From KBS50 sp042434095 (GTDB taxonomy: Bacteria; Actinomycetota; Actinomycetes; Mycobacteriales; Micromonosporaceae): DNA of 64,000 bases. Positions 26,014 to 33,869 of this stretch are shown here, in pieces; the first letter of the stretch is position 1, and every line of letters starts with the position of its first letter. The stretch is taken from the NCBI RefSeq assembly GCF_042434095.1, contig NZ_JBHLUE010000016.1:248001-312000 (forward strand). The letters are read 5' to 3'. Position numbers and translations under genes: made by a program. The notes under the pieces are model-generated. The model had not been told where the DNA came from and searched no databases. It saw only the letters and a program-made list of their open reading frames with translations.

Positions 26014-26334
26014 ATGACGACCGTAGCGCGGGTCCACCCCGGCGCCAGCGTCCCACGCGCGGTGCTCTCGCTGGCCATCGCCGTGGCGCACACCGTCGAG
26101 CGGGCGGTGGGTGGCGCCGAGCGCACCCGGGTGAGCCAGGCCAACGCCCGGGCGGTGGTCCGGGCGTACCGGGAGCGGGCCCGGCGCCGCGACGAGGTCC
26201 GGCGGGCCGTCGCCGCGCTGCGGGCTCACCCGGCCGTGGGGTCCTCGCCGCGGTCGAGCGCGTCCCAGGCCTCCCGGGTGTTCCCGGCCGCGACCCGGCC
26301 GTCGGGCGCCGGGCGGGACCCGGCCCGCTCGTAG
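26014..26334 (+). CDS. hypothetical small basic protein
   Basis: 106 residues from ATG 26014, with GGGAG about six bases upstream. Codon third positions are strongly G/C over the first 75 codons, supporting a real gene; the peptide is Arg/Ala/Val-rich and probably helical (VSQANARAVVRAYRERARRRDEVRRAVAAL). No known family is recognised. The last 109 bases run antisense into the Trp-associated membrane protein gene (ends 26226), so the tail beyond residue 71 is shared with another coding strand. It may be real but shorter than shown, or an artefact of GC-rich sequence. Confidence 0.5.
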   Translation: MTTVARVHPGASVPRAVLSLAIAVAHTVERAVGGAERTRVSQANARAVVRAYRERARRRDEVRRAVAALRAHPAVGSSPRSSASQASRVFPAATRPSGAGRDPARS

Positions 26335-26780
26335 CGGGCCCCCATGGCCGGCCAGCGGTGCCCGTACCGGGCGGCGAGGGCCGCGCCGGCGGCCGCCAGC
26401 AGGCCGCCAAGCAGGGACAGCGCCGGCCAGGTGGCCGAAACCGCGCCGCCGGTCGCCGGCGTGGCCCCGCCGGCCAGCGCATATCCGCCGCCGGCCGCCA
26501 CGCCCAGGCCCGCCAGCGTGAGCCCGGCGCCGAGGAACCGGCGCGGTCGCCCCCGGGTGGCCAGCAACGCGCCCGCCCCGGCCAGCGCCACCACGGCGAG
26601 CGCCGGCAGCCAGGGCAGCAGGGCGCCACCGGTGTGGGTGACCCGGGTCGGCGGCAGCGGCGGCCGGGCGATCCGCTCCACGCTCCAGGTCCGGGTGGCC
26701 GCGTACAGCGCCAGGCCCGCGCCCGCGACCAGGGCGAGCACCGCGTACGCGAGGCCGCGCCCGCCGGCCAGCCGGCTCAT
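26226..26780 (-). CDS. tryptophan-biosynthesis-associated membrane protein
   Basis: 184 residues, ATG 26780 overlapping the trpE stop (ATGA). It matches what I know of the Trp_oprn_chp family found in actinobacterial trp operons: first helix LAYAVLALVAGAGLALYAATRTW, a periplasmic loop, two or three more helices, and a cytoplasmic tail with TREAWDALDRGEDPT. The biochemical role is unknown; position suggests transport or membrane organisation linked to tryptophan synthesis. The 3' end overlaps the rightward small gene by 109 bases. Confidence 0.85.
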   Translation of the reverse strand: MSRLAGGRGLAYAVLALVAGAGLALYAATRTWSVERIARPPLPPTRVTHTGGALLPWLPALAVVALAGAGALLATRGRPRRFLGAGLTLAGLGVAAGGGYALAGGATPATGGAVSATWPALSLLGGLLAAAGAALAARYGHRWPAMGARYERAGSRPAPDGRVAAGNTREAWDALDRGEDPTAG

Positions 26781-28330
26781 CGGGCCGGCCGCAACGTCTC
26801 GGCCGCGGCGATGGCGGCCAGCACGGCGGCCGCCTTGCTGCGCGTCTCCCGGTCCTCGGCGGCCGGGTCGGAGTCTGCCACCACCCCCGCGCCGGCCTGC
26901 ACGTACGCGCGACCGGCCCGGATCAGCGCGGTCCGGATGGCGATCGCCATGTCCAGGTCGCCGCCGAACCCGAAATAGCCCACCGTGCCGCCGTACACCC
27001 CGCGGCGGGCCGGCTCCAGCTCCTCGATCAGCTCCATGGCCCGCACCTTGGGCGCGCCGCTCAGGGTGCCGGCCGGGAAGGTGGCGGCCAGCGCGTCAAA
27101 GGCGGTCTGGTCCGGGCGCAGCGTGCCCGCCACGGTGGAGACGATGTGCATGACGTGGCTGTAGCGCTCGATGGTGGCGAACTCCGGCACCTCGACCGTG
27201 CCCGGGCGGCAGACCCGGCCCAGGTCGTTGCGGCCCAGGTCGACCAGCATCACGTGCTCGGCCCGCTCCTTGGGGTCGGCCAGCAGCTCGGCGGCCAGCC
27301 GGGCGTCCCGGACCGGGGTGTCGCCGCGCGGCCGGGTGCCGGCGATGGGGTGCAGCATGGCCCGGCGGGTCCCGTCGGCCGCGCCGGTGACCTTGAGGTG
27401 CGCCTCCGGCGAGGAGCCGACGATGTCGAACCCGTCGAACCGGAGCAGGTACATGTACGGGCTCGGGTTGGTCATCCGCAGCACCCGGTAGACGTCCAGC
27501 GGGTCGGCGTCGGTGGGCCGCTCGAACCGCTGGCTGAGCACGATCTGGAAGCACTCACCCGCCCGGATGGCCTCCTTGGCCGCGAGCACCGCCTTCGGGT
27601 AGCCGCCCGCGGGCGTACGGCTGGCGACCTCGCCCGGGTCGACGGCCGCCACCGCGGCCACCATCGGCGGGTTGGGCCGGGACAGCGCGCTGGTCATCGC
27701 GTCCAGCCGGCCCACCGCCCGGTGGTACGCGGCCCGCGCGCGCCGCTCGGCGTCCGGCTCCCCCGGCGCCGGCAGCAGCGCGTTCGCCACCAGCAGGGCC
27801 GAGGAGTCGAAGTGGTCCAGCACCACGAGGTCGGTGGCCAGCATCATGCCCAGCTCGGGCACGCCCAACTCGTCCGGGGCCAGCGCGGGCAGCCGCTCGA
27901 ACCGCCGGACCAGGTCGTACCCGAGGTAGCCGACCATGCCGCCGGTCAACGGGGGCGCGCCGGACTCCGGCTCCCCCGCCGGGCCGGTGAGCGCCGCCAC
28001 GGTCTGCCGGAGCACCTCGACCGGGTCGCCGGTCTCCGGCAGGCCGGCCGGCGGGGCGCCCAGCCAGGCGGCCCGGCCGTCCCGCTCGATCAGCGTGGCG
28101 GCGCTGCGCACGCCCACGAACGAGTACCGGGACCAGGCGATGCCGCTGGCCCCGGCGCCCGGCTCGGCCGACTCCAGCAGGAACGTGCCCGGCCCGCCGG
28201 CGAGCTTGCGGTAGACGCCCACCGGCGTCTCGCCGTCGGCCAGCAACCGTCGGGTGACCGGCAGCACCCGCCGGCCGGCCGCCGCGGCCAGGAAGGCCTC
28301 CTCGTCCGGTACGACCGCTCCGCTGGTCAC
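26777..28330 (-). CDS. trpE: anthranilate synthase component I
   Basis: 517 residues. TrpE makes anthranilate from chorismate with ammonia from the glutaminase subunit TrpG, which is not in this window. The N-terminal FLLESAE element is the tryptophan feedback-binding LLES motif, so end-product inhibition is expected. The chorismate-binding half has PSPYMYLLRFDGFDIVGSSPE, the HPIAGTRPRG loop, the DLGRNDLGRV segment, HVMHIVSTV, TFPAGTLSGAPK and YGGTVGYFGF. The start ATG 28330 overlaps the hisI stop, and the stop overlaps the next gene, so hisI-trpE-membrane protein is one coupled unit. Confidence 0.97.
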   Translation of the reverse strand: MTSGAVVPDEEAFLAAAAGRRVLPVTRRLLADGETPVGVYRKLAGGPGTFLLESAEPGAGASGIAWSRYSFVGVRSAATLIERDGRAAWLGAPPAGLPETGDPVEVLRQTVAALTGPAGEPESGAPPLTGGMVGYLGYDLVRRFERLPALAPDELGVPELGMMLATDLVVLDHFDSSALLVANALLPAPGEPDAERRARAAYHRAVGRLDAMTSALSRPNPPMVAAVAAVDPGEVASRTPAGGYPKAVLAAKEAIRAGECFQIVLSQRFERPTDADPLDVYRVLRMTNPSPYMYLLRFDGFDIVGSSPEAHLKVTGAADGTRRAMLHPIAGTRPRGDTPVRDARLAAELLADPKERAEHVMLVDLGRNDLGRVCRPGTVEVPEFATIERYSHVMHIVSTVAGTLRPDQTAFDALAATFPAGTLSGAPKVRAMELIEELEPARRGVYGGTVGYFGFGGDLDMAIAIRTALIRAGRAYVQAGAGVVADSDPAAEDRETRSKAAAVLAAIAAAETLRPAR

Positions 28331-28794
28331 GACCGACCGCCCGACGCCGCTGTCCCCGAGTCCGCTGCGGCGTCCGGCGCCCCGGCGGCGCCCTCGGGCC
28401 GGCCCGCCCCGGTCACCGGCAGGTCGGTGAAGAAGCAGGTCCGGTGCCCGGTGTGGCAGGCCGCGCCCACCTGGTCGACGCTCACCAGCACGGCGTCCCC
28501 GTCGCAGTCCAGCGCGACCGAACGGACGAACTGGTGGTGCCCGGAGGTGGCCCCCTTGACCCAGTACTCGCCACGGCTACGGGACCAGTAGGTGGCCCGG
28601 CCGGTGGTCAGGGTCCGGTGCAGCGCCTCGTCGTCCATCCAGGCGACCATCAGAACCTCGCCGGTGTCGTGCTGGCGGACGACCGCGGCCACCAGGCCGT
28701 CCGGTCCCCGGCGCAGCCGGGCCGCGATGGTCGGGTCGAGCGCGGCCGGCCGGGCCGGTCCGGCGGGGGCGCCGTTCGAGTTCGATTCGGACAC
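28327..28794 (-). CDS. hisI: phosphoribosyl-AMP cyclohydrolase
   Basis: 155 residues from GTG 28794, nine bases after GGAGG; an ATG at 28803 directly abuts that site and is less likely. The enzyme opens the adenine ring of phosphoribosyl-AMP in histidine synthesis and needs zinc and magnesium. Motifs: VLMVAWMDDEALHRTL, ATYWSRSRGEYWVKGATSGHHQ, LDCDGDAVLVSVDQVGAACHTGHRTCFF, with the metal cysteines and Asp residues in CDGD and the two distal Cys. It stands apart from the main his cluster and is coupled to trpE. It has no fused HisE domain. Confidence 0.95.
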   Translation of the reverse strand: MSESNSNGAPAGPARPAALDPTIAARLRRGPDGLVAAVVRQHDTGEVLMVAWMDDEALHRTLTTGRATYWSRSRGEYWVKGATSGHHQFVRSVALDCDGDAVLVSVDQVGAACHTGHRTCFFTDLPVTGAGRPEGAAGAPDAAADSGTAASGGRS

Positions 28795-28848
28795 GCGCTC
28801 CATCCTCCCGCATCCGCCCGGCGGCCGACCGGGCGGATGGGGCCGCGC

Positions 28849-29853
28849 TCAGCCGTTGAGCATCCGCATCATCTGCGGGGCGTACCGCTCACCGGCCACC
28901 GCCGACGGGGGCACCGCGGCGCCGAGCCGGCCCAGCTGCTCAGGGGTGAGCCGCAGGTCGGCCGCGGCGGCGTTCTCCTCCAGGTAGCGGACCCGCTTGG
29001 TGCCGGGGATCGGCAGCACGTCCTCGCCCCGGGCCAGCAGCCAGGCCAGCGCGGCCTGGGCCGGGGTGCAGCCGATCTCCTCGGCCACCGCCCGCGCCTC
29101 GGCCGCCAACGCGAGGTTGGCGTCCAGGTTCTCGGCCGCGAACCGGGGCGCCGCCGACCGGCGCCAGTCGTCGGCGGTCAGCTGGTCCCGCGACGTGATC
29201 GTGCCGGTGAGCAGGCCCCGGCCGACCGGCGAGTATGCCACCAGCGCCACGCCCAGCTCCCGGCAGGTGTCCAGCATCCCGCCCTCGACGTCCCGGCTGA
29301 ACAGCGAGTATTCCATCTGCACCGCGGTGATCGGGTGCACGGCGTGCGCGGCCCGCAGCGTCTCCGGGCTCACCTCGGACAGGCCCAGGAACCGGACCTT
29401 GCCGGCGGCCACCAGCTCGGCCATGGCGCCCACGGTCTCCTCGATGGGCGTGTCCGGGTCGCGCCGGTGCACGTAGAACAGGTCGAGGGTGTCGATGCCG
29501 AGCCGCTCCAGGGAGGCGTCGCAGGCCCGCCGGGTCCAGTCCGCGCTGGTGTCCACGAAGCGGGACGCCACGTCGTCGGCCGCCCCGCCCGGTCGCACCC
29601 GGTTGCCGAACTTGGTGGCCAGGAACACCTCCGCCCGCCGCTGCCGGACCACCGGCCCGAGGAGCCGTTCGTTGTCCCCGTCGCCGTAGACGTCGGCGGT
29701 GTCCAGATGGTTCACCCCGAGATCGAGGGCCCGGTGCAGGGTCCGGGTCGATTCGGCGTCGTCCCGGGCGCCGTACGCGTGACTCATTCCCATGCAGCCC
29801 AGGCCGATGGCCGAGACCTCCGGCCCGGCGGCGCCCATCCGGCGTCGAATCAT
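28849..29853 (-). CDS. aldo-keto reductase
   Basis: 334 residues, ATG 29853 overlapping the stop of the MerR gene (ATGA). It is a TIM-barrel NADPH-dependent oxidoreductase of the AKR11-13 type. Catalytic residues are visible as DTADVYG (Asp, Tyr), LATKFG (Lys) and LFYVHRRD (His). The NADPH-binding end has AYSPVGRGLLTG and PIPGTKRVRYLEEN. It reduces an aldehyde or ketone; the substrate is not known. The gene is controlled with the adjacent MerR regulator from one promoter, a common pairing for aldehyde or electrophile response. Confidence 0.93.
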   Translation of the reverse strand: MIRRRMGAAGPEVSAIGLGCMGMSHAYGARDDAESTRTLHRALDLGVNHLDTADVYGDGDNERLLGPVVRQRRAEVFLATKFGNRVRPGGAADDVASRFVDTSADWTRRACDASLERLGIDTLDLFYVHRRDPDTPIEETVGAMAELVAAGKVRFLGLSEVSPETLRAAHAVHPITAVQMEYSLFSRDVEGGMLDTCRELGVALVAYSPVGRGLLTGTITSRDQLTADDWRRSAAPRFAAENLDANLALAAEARAVAEEIGCTPAQAALAWLLARGEDVLPIPGTKRVRYLEENAAAADLRLTPEQLGRLGAAVPPSAVAGERYAPQMMRMLNG

Positions 29854-30269
29854 TGTCCGCGTTCCCTCCGGCCGTAGAGGTCGATCTTGTGATCGAGGAT
29901 CCTCAGGTCCTCCCCCAGCTCCGCCATCCGGGCCAGCACCCGGTCCCGGTGCGCCTCGAACAGCTTCCGCCGGGCGCCCCAGGTGTGGTCGCCCTGCCGG
30001 GCCAGCTCGGCGTACCGGCGCATGTCCCGGACCGGCATGCCGGTCCGGCGCAGCCGGGTGAGCAGCACCAGCCGCTCCAGGTCCTGCCCGGTGTAGCGGC
30101 GCCGGCCGGCGGAGTCCCGGGCGACGGGGGCGACCAGCCCCTCCTGCTCGTACCACCGCAGCGTGTAGGTGGTGAGACCGACCCGGGCGGCCGCCTCGCC
30201 GACGCTCAGGGTGAGGTCCCCGTCCACCGTGCCGACCGGCGCGGTCTGCTCCTGCAAGCTCACATCCAC
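29850..30269 (-). CDS. MerR family regulator
   Basis: 139 residues from GTG 30269. This start is six bases downstream of a -10 hexamer, giving a leaderless message; a longer frame reaches 30296 but would begin upstream of the predicted transcription start. The MerR winged helix-turn-helix is at residues 20-88 (LSVGEAAARVGLTTYTLRWYEQEGL, RRRYTGQDLERLVLL), followed by the dimerisation helix (LFEAHRDRVLARMAELGEDLRILDHKIDLYG). No effector cysteines are seen in the C-terminal part, so a metal ligand is unlikely. It likely twists its own promoter and co-expresses the aldo-keto reductase. Confidence 0.93.
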   Translation of the reverse strand: MDVSLQEQTAPVGTVDGDLTLSVGEAAARVGLTTYTLRWYEQEGLVAPVARDSAGRRRYTGQDLERLVLLTRLRRTGMPVRDMRRYAELARQGDHTWGARRKLFEAHRDRVLARMAELGEDLRILDHKIDLYGRRERGQ

Positions 30270-30275
30270 CCGACC

Positions 30276-30306
30276 AGCCTTCCAGTTCGAGCGCACTCGA
30301 AGTCAA
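30276..30306 (-). promoter_or_regulatory. MerR-type promoter with 19-base spacer
   Basis: Read leftward: TTGACT (30301-30306), a 19-base spacer holding the dyad ACTTCGAG-TGCG-CTCGAACT, then AAGGCT (30276-30281). An over-long spacer with a central palindrome is the mark of MerR-regulated promoters. The GTG start follows six bases after the -10. Confidence 0.75.
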
Positions 30307-30311
30307 GCCCG

Positions 30312-30350
30312 TTGTGCGCGGGCAAGATTTCATCTACCGTTGAGTTCAAC
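30312..30350 (+). promoter_or_regulatory. promoter and palindromic operator of ABC exporter operon
   Basis: TTGTGC (30312-30317), 17 bases, TACCGT (30335-30340). A perfect 12-base palindrome GTTGAGTTCAAC (30339-30350), with flanking CATCT and AGATG, overlaps and follows the -10. It is a good candidate operator for the TetR protein encoded at the end of this operon. Confidence 0.6.
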
Positions 30351-30375
30351 AGATGATGAGTTCTTGGGAGGACGG

Positions 30376-31203
30376 ATGAGCACCATGTCCCGGGCGCCCG
30401 ATCCCGACGCCCGCACCGCGATCGAGGTCCGGGACCTCGTCGTCCGGCGCGGCGGGCGGGACGTGCTGCACCGGTTCACCTGCCGGGTGCCGCGCGGCCG
30501 GGTCACCGGCCTGCTCGGCCCGAGCGGCAGCGGAAAGACCACGTTGATGCGGGCCATCGTCGGCGTGCAGCGGGTGACGGCCGGCACGGTGACCGTGTTC
30601 GGCGCCCCGGCCGGCGCCCCGGAGCTACGCCGACGCACCGGATACCTGACCCAGGCGCCGAGCGTCTACGCCGACCTGACCGTGCGGGAGAACGCACGCT
30701 ACTTCGCCACCCTGCACGGGTCACCGGCGACCGAGGCCGACCGGGTGATCGCCGAGGTGGGCCTGGCCGACGCGGCCGGACAGCTGGTCGGCACGCTCTC
30801 CGGCGGCCAGCGCAGCCGGGCCTCGCTGGCCTGCGCCCTGGTCGGCCGACCGGAGCTGATCGTGCTCGACGAGCCGACCGTGGGACAGGACCCGGTGCTC
30901 CGCGACGACCTGTGGCGGCGGTTCCACGAGCTGGCCGCCGGGGGCGCCACCCTGCTGGTGTCCAGCCACGTGATGGACGAGGCCGCCCGCTGCGACCAGT
31001 TGCTGCTGATCCGCGAGGGCGCGCTGATCGCCGACGACACCCCCGACGCGGTACGCCGGCGCGCCGGCACCGACGATCTCGACGAGGCGTTCCTGCGGCT
31101 CATCCGCGATCGGGAGCACGCTGCCGGCGCGCCCGGCGACGGGGAGCACGCTGCCGGCGCGCCCGGCGACCGGGACACCGACCTGGAGAGGAACCCGTCA
31201 TGA
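30376..31203 (+). CDS. ABC transporter ATP-binding protein (ABC-2 / drug-export type)
   Basis: 275 residues from ATG 30376 with GGGAGG five bases before. Walker A is GPSGSGKTT, the signature is LSGGQRSRASLA, Walker B is LIVLDEPTVGQDP, and the switch His is in LLVSSHVMDEA. This set, with the SSHVMDEA H-loop, is typical of ATPases that power ABC-2 exporters for drugs, lipids or polysaccharides. The C-terminus has a duplicated block (EHAAGAPGD, twice). It is coupled to the permease by an ATGA overlap and precedes a TetR gene; a TetR-repressed efflux system is the natural reading. Confidence 0.94.
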   Translation: MSTMSRAPDPDARTAIEVRDLVVRRGGRDVLHRFTCRVPRGRVTGLLGPSGSGKTTLMRAIVGVQRVTAGTVTVFGAPAGAPELRRRTGYLTQAPSVYADLTVRENARYFATLHGSPATEADRVIAEVGLADAAGQLVGTLSGGQRSRASLACALVGRPELIVLDEPTVGQDPVLRDDLWRRFHELAAGGATLLVSSHVMDEAARCDQLLLIREGALIADDTPDAVRRRAGTDDLDEAFLRLIRDREHAAGAPGDGEHAAGAPGDRDTDLERNPS

Positions 31204-31955
31204 GCCCGCGGATTCTCGCCGCCACCATCGGCCGCATCCTGCGCCAACTGCGGCACGACCGGCGGACCGTGGCGCTGCTGCTGATCGTCCCGGCCGTCCT
31301 GCTCACGCTGGTCTACTACATGTACGACAACCAGCCCAGCCTGCCCGGCCTGCCGACCATGTTCGACCGGGTGGCCCTGATCATGCTGGGCATCTTCCCG
31401 TTCATCATCATGTTCCTGGTGACCAGCATCGCCATGCTCCGGGAGCGCACCACCGGAACCCTGGAGCGGCTGCTCACCACCCCGCTGGGCAAGCTCGACC
31501 TGCTGTTCGGCTACGGCATCGCGTTCGGGCTGGCCGCCGCGATCCAGGCCGGCGTCGCATCGGCCATCGCGTACTGGGTGTTCGGCCTGGACACCGCGGG
31601 CCCGGCCGGGCTGGTGATCATGATCGCCGTGGTGAACGCGGTGCTCGGGGTGGCGCTCGGGCTGCTGTGCAGCGCCTTCGCCCGCACCGAGTTCCAGGCC
31701 GTACAGTTCATGCCGGTCGTGGCGATCCCGCAGATCCTGCTCTGCGGGCTGTTCGTGGCCCGCGACCAGATGGCCGGCTGGCTGCAGGGGATCAGCGACG
31801 CGCTGCCGCTGACGTACGCGGTGGAGGCCCTGCAGGAGGTCGGCGCGCACGCCGAGCCGACCGGGACGATGTGGCGGGACCTGGGCATCGTGGCCGGCGC
31901 CGTGGTGGTGGCGCTGGTGCTCGCGGCCGCGACGCTGCGGCGCCGTACCGGCTGA
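31200..31955 (+). CDS. ABC-2 type transporter permease
   Basis: 251 residues; ATG 31200 overlaps the ATPase stop. Six membrane helices are visible, starting with TVALLLIVPAVLLTLVYYMY. The conserved ABC-2 stretch MLRERTTGTLERLLTTPLGKLDLLFGY lies between helices 2 and 3, and FMPVVAIPQILLCGLF between helices 4 and 5. It forms the membrane channel with the preceding ATPase, likely as a dimer. The exported substrate cannot be predicted. Confidence 0.94.
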   Translation: MSPRILAATIGRILRQLRHDRRTVALLLIVPAVLLTLVYYMYDNQPSLPGLPTMFDRVALIMLGIFPFIIMFLVTSIAMLRERTTGTLERLLTTPLGKLDLLFGYGIAFGLAAAIQAGVASAIAYWVFGLDTAGPAGLVIMIAVVNAVLGVALGLLCSAFARTEFQAVQFMPVVAIPQILLCGLFVARDQMAGWLQGISDALPLTYAVEALQEVGAHAEPTGTMWRDLGIVAGAVVVALVLAAATLRRRTG

Positions 31956-32009
31956 CCAGCCCACCGGCGGCGTCGCGGCCGGCCGCGACGCGGTGACGAG
32001 AGGAACGTG

Positions 32010-32624
32010 ATGGCGCGACGTACCGGACGGCGGCCCGGCAACCCGGACACCCGGGAGGCCATCCTGGCCGCCGCCCGGTCGGCGTTCGCCGAGAAGGGCT
32101 TCGACGGGGCGTCCATCCGGGCCATCGCCGCGGGCGCAGGGGTCGATCCGGCCCTGGTGCACCACTACTTCGGCACCAAGGACCAGCTCTTCCTGGCCGT
32201 GATGGACGCCCCGATCGATCCGGGCACGCTCATCCCGGACCTGGTGGCCGGCGGCCGGGACGGGTTGGGCGAGCGGCTGGTGCGCACCTTCCTCACCATC
32301 TGGGACTCCCCGGCCGGGGCGGTCGGGGTGGCCCTGCTCCGCTCCGGGATCAACAACGACTGGAGCGCCCGGCTGCTGCGCGAGTTCCTGACCAGCCAGA
32401 TCCTCCGCCGCGTCCTGGCCGGCCTGGACCTGGACCCGGCCGAGGCGCCGCTGCGCTCGTCCTTGATCGCGTCCCAGATGGCCGGGATGGCCCTGATGCG
32501 CTACGTCCTCAAGCTGGAGCCGCTGGCCTCCGCCCCGGCCGAGGCCGTGGTGGCCGCGGTCGGCCCCACCATGCAGCGCTACCTCGACGCCGATCTGTCC
32601 GCCGTGCGCGCGGCGCTGGGCTGA
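32010..32624 (+). CDS. TetR family regulator of the ABC exporter
   Basis: 204 residues from ATG 32010 (AGAGG six bases upstream; a GTG one codon earlier is possible). The helix-turn-helix is at about 15-60: TREAILAAARSAFAEKGFDGASIRAIAAGAGVDPALVHHYFGTKDQLF. The C-terminal ligand-binding domain begins with DAPIDPGTLIPDLVAGGRDGLGERLVRTFLTIWDSP, a pattern shared with a large actinobacterial TetR subgroup placed next to ABC-2 exporters. It should repress the operon by binding the palindrome at 30339-30350 until an exporter substrate binds. Confidence 0.93.
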   Translation: MARRTGRRPGNPDTREAILAAARSAFAEKGFDGASIRAIAAGAGVDPALVHHYFGTKDQLFLAVMDAPIDPGTLIPDLVAGGRDGLGERLVRTFLTIWDSPAGAVGVALLRSGINNDWSARLLREFLTSQILRRVLAGLDLDPAEAPLRSSLIASQMAGMALMRYVLKLEPLASAPAEAVVAAVGPTMQRYLDADLSAVRAALG

Positions 32625-32651
32625 GCGGAGGACTCAGCGCGCCACCCGGTA

Positions 32652-33173
32652 TCACAGGTTGGTGACCCGCGCGGTGTGCGTGACGCTGAGCTGCTCGAGT
32701 CGCACCTTCTCGCCGCCCGGCTGCCGGAACAGCGGCACGCCGTCGCCGAGCAGGACCGGGGCCACGTGCACGAGAACCTCGTCCAGCTCCCCGGCCGCCA
32801 GGCAGGACCGGGCGGTCTCGGCACCGAGCACCGCCCCGTACCGGTCGCCGGCGGCCCGGCGCGCGGCCGCGATCGCCGCGCCGAGGTCGGCGGCGAACTC
32901 GACGCCCGGGACGGCCGCGGCCGGGGGCCGGCTGGTGAGCACCACCTGCGGCACCGTGATGGCGCCGCCGTATGGCTTGCCCTCGTCGCTGGCGGCGCCG
33001 CCGTCGCCGCGCCAGGTCCGCCCGCCGAGCAGCACCGACCCGATCCGGCCGAGCAGGTCGGTGACCGTGGGATTCCCGCCGCCGGCGTGGTCGGCCAGCC
33101 AGGACATGTCGCCGCCCGCGGCCGTGGTGAAGCCGTCCAGCGACATCGTGGTGTGGAACAGGACCGTGGCCAT
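32652..33173 (-). CDS. dihydrofolate-reductase-like (RibD C-terminal) protein, second copy
   Basis: 173 residues, second gene of a leftward pair. It has the RibD_C/DHFR-like fold seen in many actinomycete YwjB/YyaP-type reductases: TTMSLDGFTTAAGGDMSWL at the start, a LGGRTW turn, and ELDEVLVHVAPVLLGDGVPLF near the end. The physiological reaction is not known; a NAD(P)H-dependent reduction is assumed from the fold. Start ATG 33173 is one base from the stop of the upstream gene. The HxlR regulator gene is divergent. Confidence 0.9.
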   Translation of the reverse strand: MATVLFHTTMSLDGFTTAAGGDMSWLADHAGGGNPTVTDLLGRIGSVLLGGRTWRGDGGAASDEGKPYGGAITVPQVVLTSRPPAAAVPGVEFAADLGAAIAAARRAAGDRYGAVLGAETARSCLAAGELDEVLVHVAPVLLGDGVPLFRQPGGEKVRLEQLSVTHTARVTNL

Positions 33174-33174
33174 C

Positions 33175-33768
33175 TCAGCGACCCACCCGGTAGGTGATGT
33201 GCGTGACCAGCCCGGCGCCGCGGGCCGAGACCGGTACGAGCCGCAGCTCGGGCACGTCGACGAAGAGCCGGCTGCCGCCGCCGAGCACCACGGGCGCGAC
33301 GTGCGTGCGCAGTTCGTCGATCAGCCCGGCCCGCAGGTACTGGTTGATCGTCTCGGCGCCGCCGGCGATCGCCACGTCCCGGTCGCCCCCGGCGGCCCGG
33401 GCCTGTTCCAGCGCGGATCCGATTCCCGTGGTGACGAAGGTGATGGTGATCCCGTCCCTCATCACCAGCGGTTCCCGTTCGTGGTGGGTGAGCACGAAGA
33501 CCGGCGCATCGTACGGCGGCTCCCCGCCCCACCAGCCGGTCCAGTCCGGGTCCCAGGCCCCGCGGCCCGGGCCGAACATGTGGCGACCCATGATGTGTGC
33601 CCCGGCGGCCATGCTCCGGTCCAACTCGGCCCGGTTCTCGTCCGGGGTGTCGAACATCCAGGCGTGCAGCGATTCCCCGCCCCGGCCGAGCGGGTCCTGC
33701 CGGGTCTGGTCCGGGCCCGCGACGTAGCCGTCGACGGAGATGCTGATGTCACAGACCACGTTGCCCAC
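33175..33768 (-). CDS. dihydrofolate-reductase-like (RibD C-terminal) protein, first copy
   Basis: 197 residues. It is related to the following gene (ISISVDGYVAGPDQ at the start, AHIMGRHMFGPGRGAWDP, IAGGAETINQYLRAGLIDELRTHVAPVVLGGGSRLF at the end) but clearly diverged, so this is an old tandem duplication. It probably acts as a small NAD(P)H-dependent reductase. Its promoter faces the HxlR gene across a region with two matching inverted repeats, so HxlR control of this pair is likely. Confidence 0.91.
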   Translation of the reverse strand: MGNVVCDISISVDGYVAGPDQTRQDPLGRGGESLHAWMFDTPDENRAELDRSMAAGAHIMGRHMFGPGRGAWDPDWTGWWGGEPPYDAPVFVLTHHEREPLVMRDGITITFVTTGIGSALEQARAAGGDRDVAIAGGAETINQYLRAGLIDELRTHVAPVVLGGGSRLFVDVPELRLVPVSARGAGLVTHITYRVGR

Positions 33769-33785
33769 GGTGTCTCCTCGTCAGG

Positions 33786-33859
33786 CCAATCCGCTTGCAA
33801 TCTGCAATCGGTCCCTCCGAACGGTACGGTGGTCTGGTTGCGAAACGCAAGCGGATTGG
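33786..33859. promoter_or_regulatory. twin HxlR operators in divergent promoter region
   Basis: Two 5-3-5 inverted repeats of the same form, TTGCA-ATC-TGCAA (33795-33807) and TTGCG-AAA-CGCAA (33838-33850), have centres 43 bases apart, about four helical turns. They sit inside a larger perfect inverted repeat of 13-base arms (CCAATCCGCTTGC at 33786-33798 and its complement at 33847-33859). One site faces each divergent gene. Confidence 0.65.
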
Positions 33860-33869
33860 GGTGAAGACG

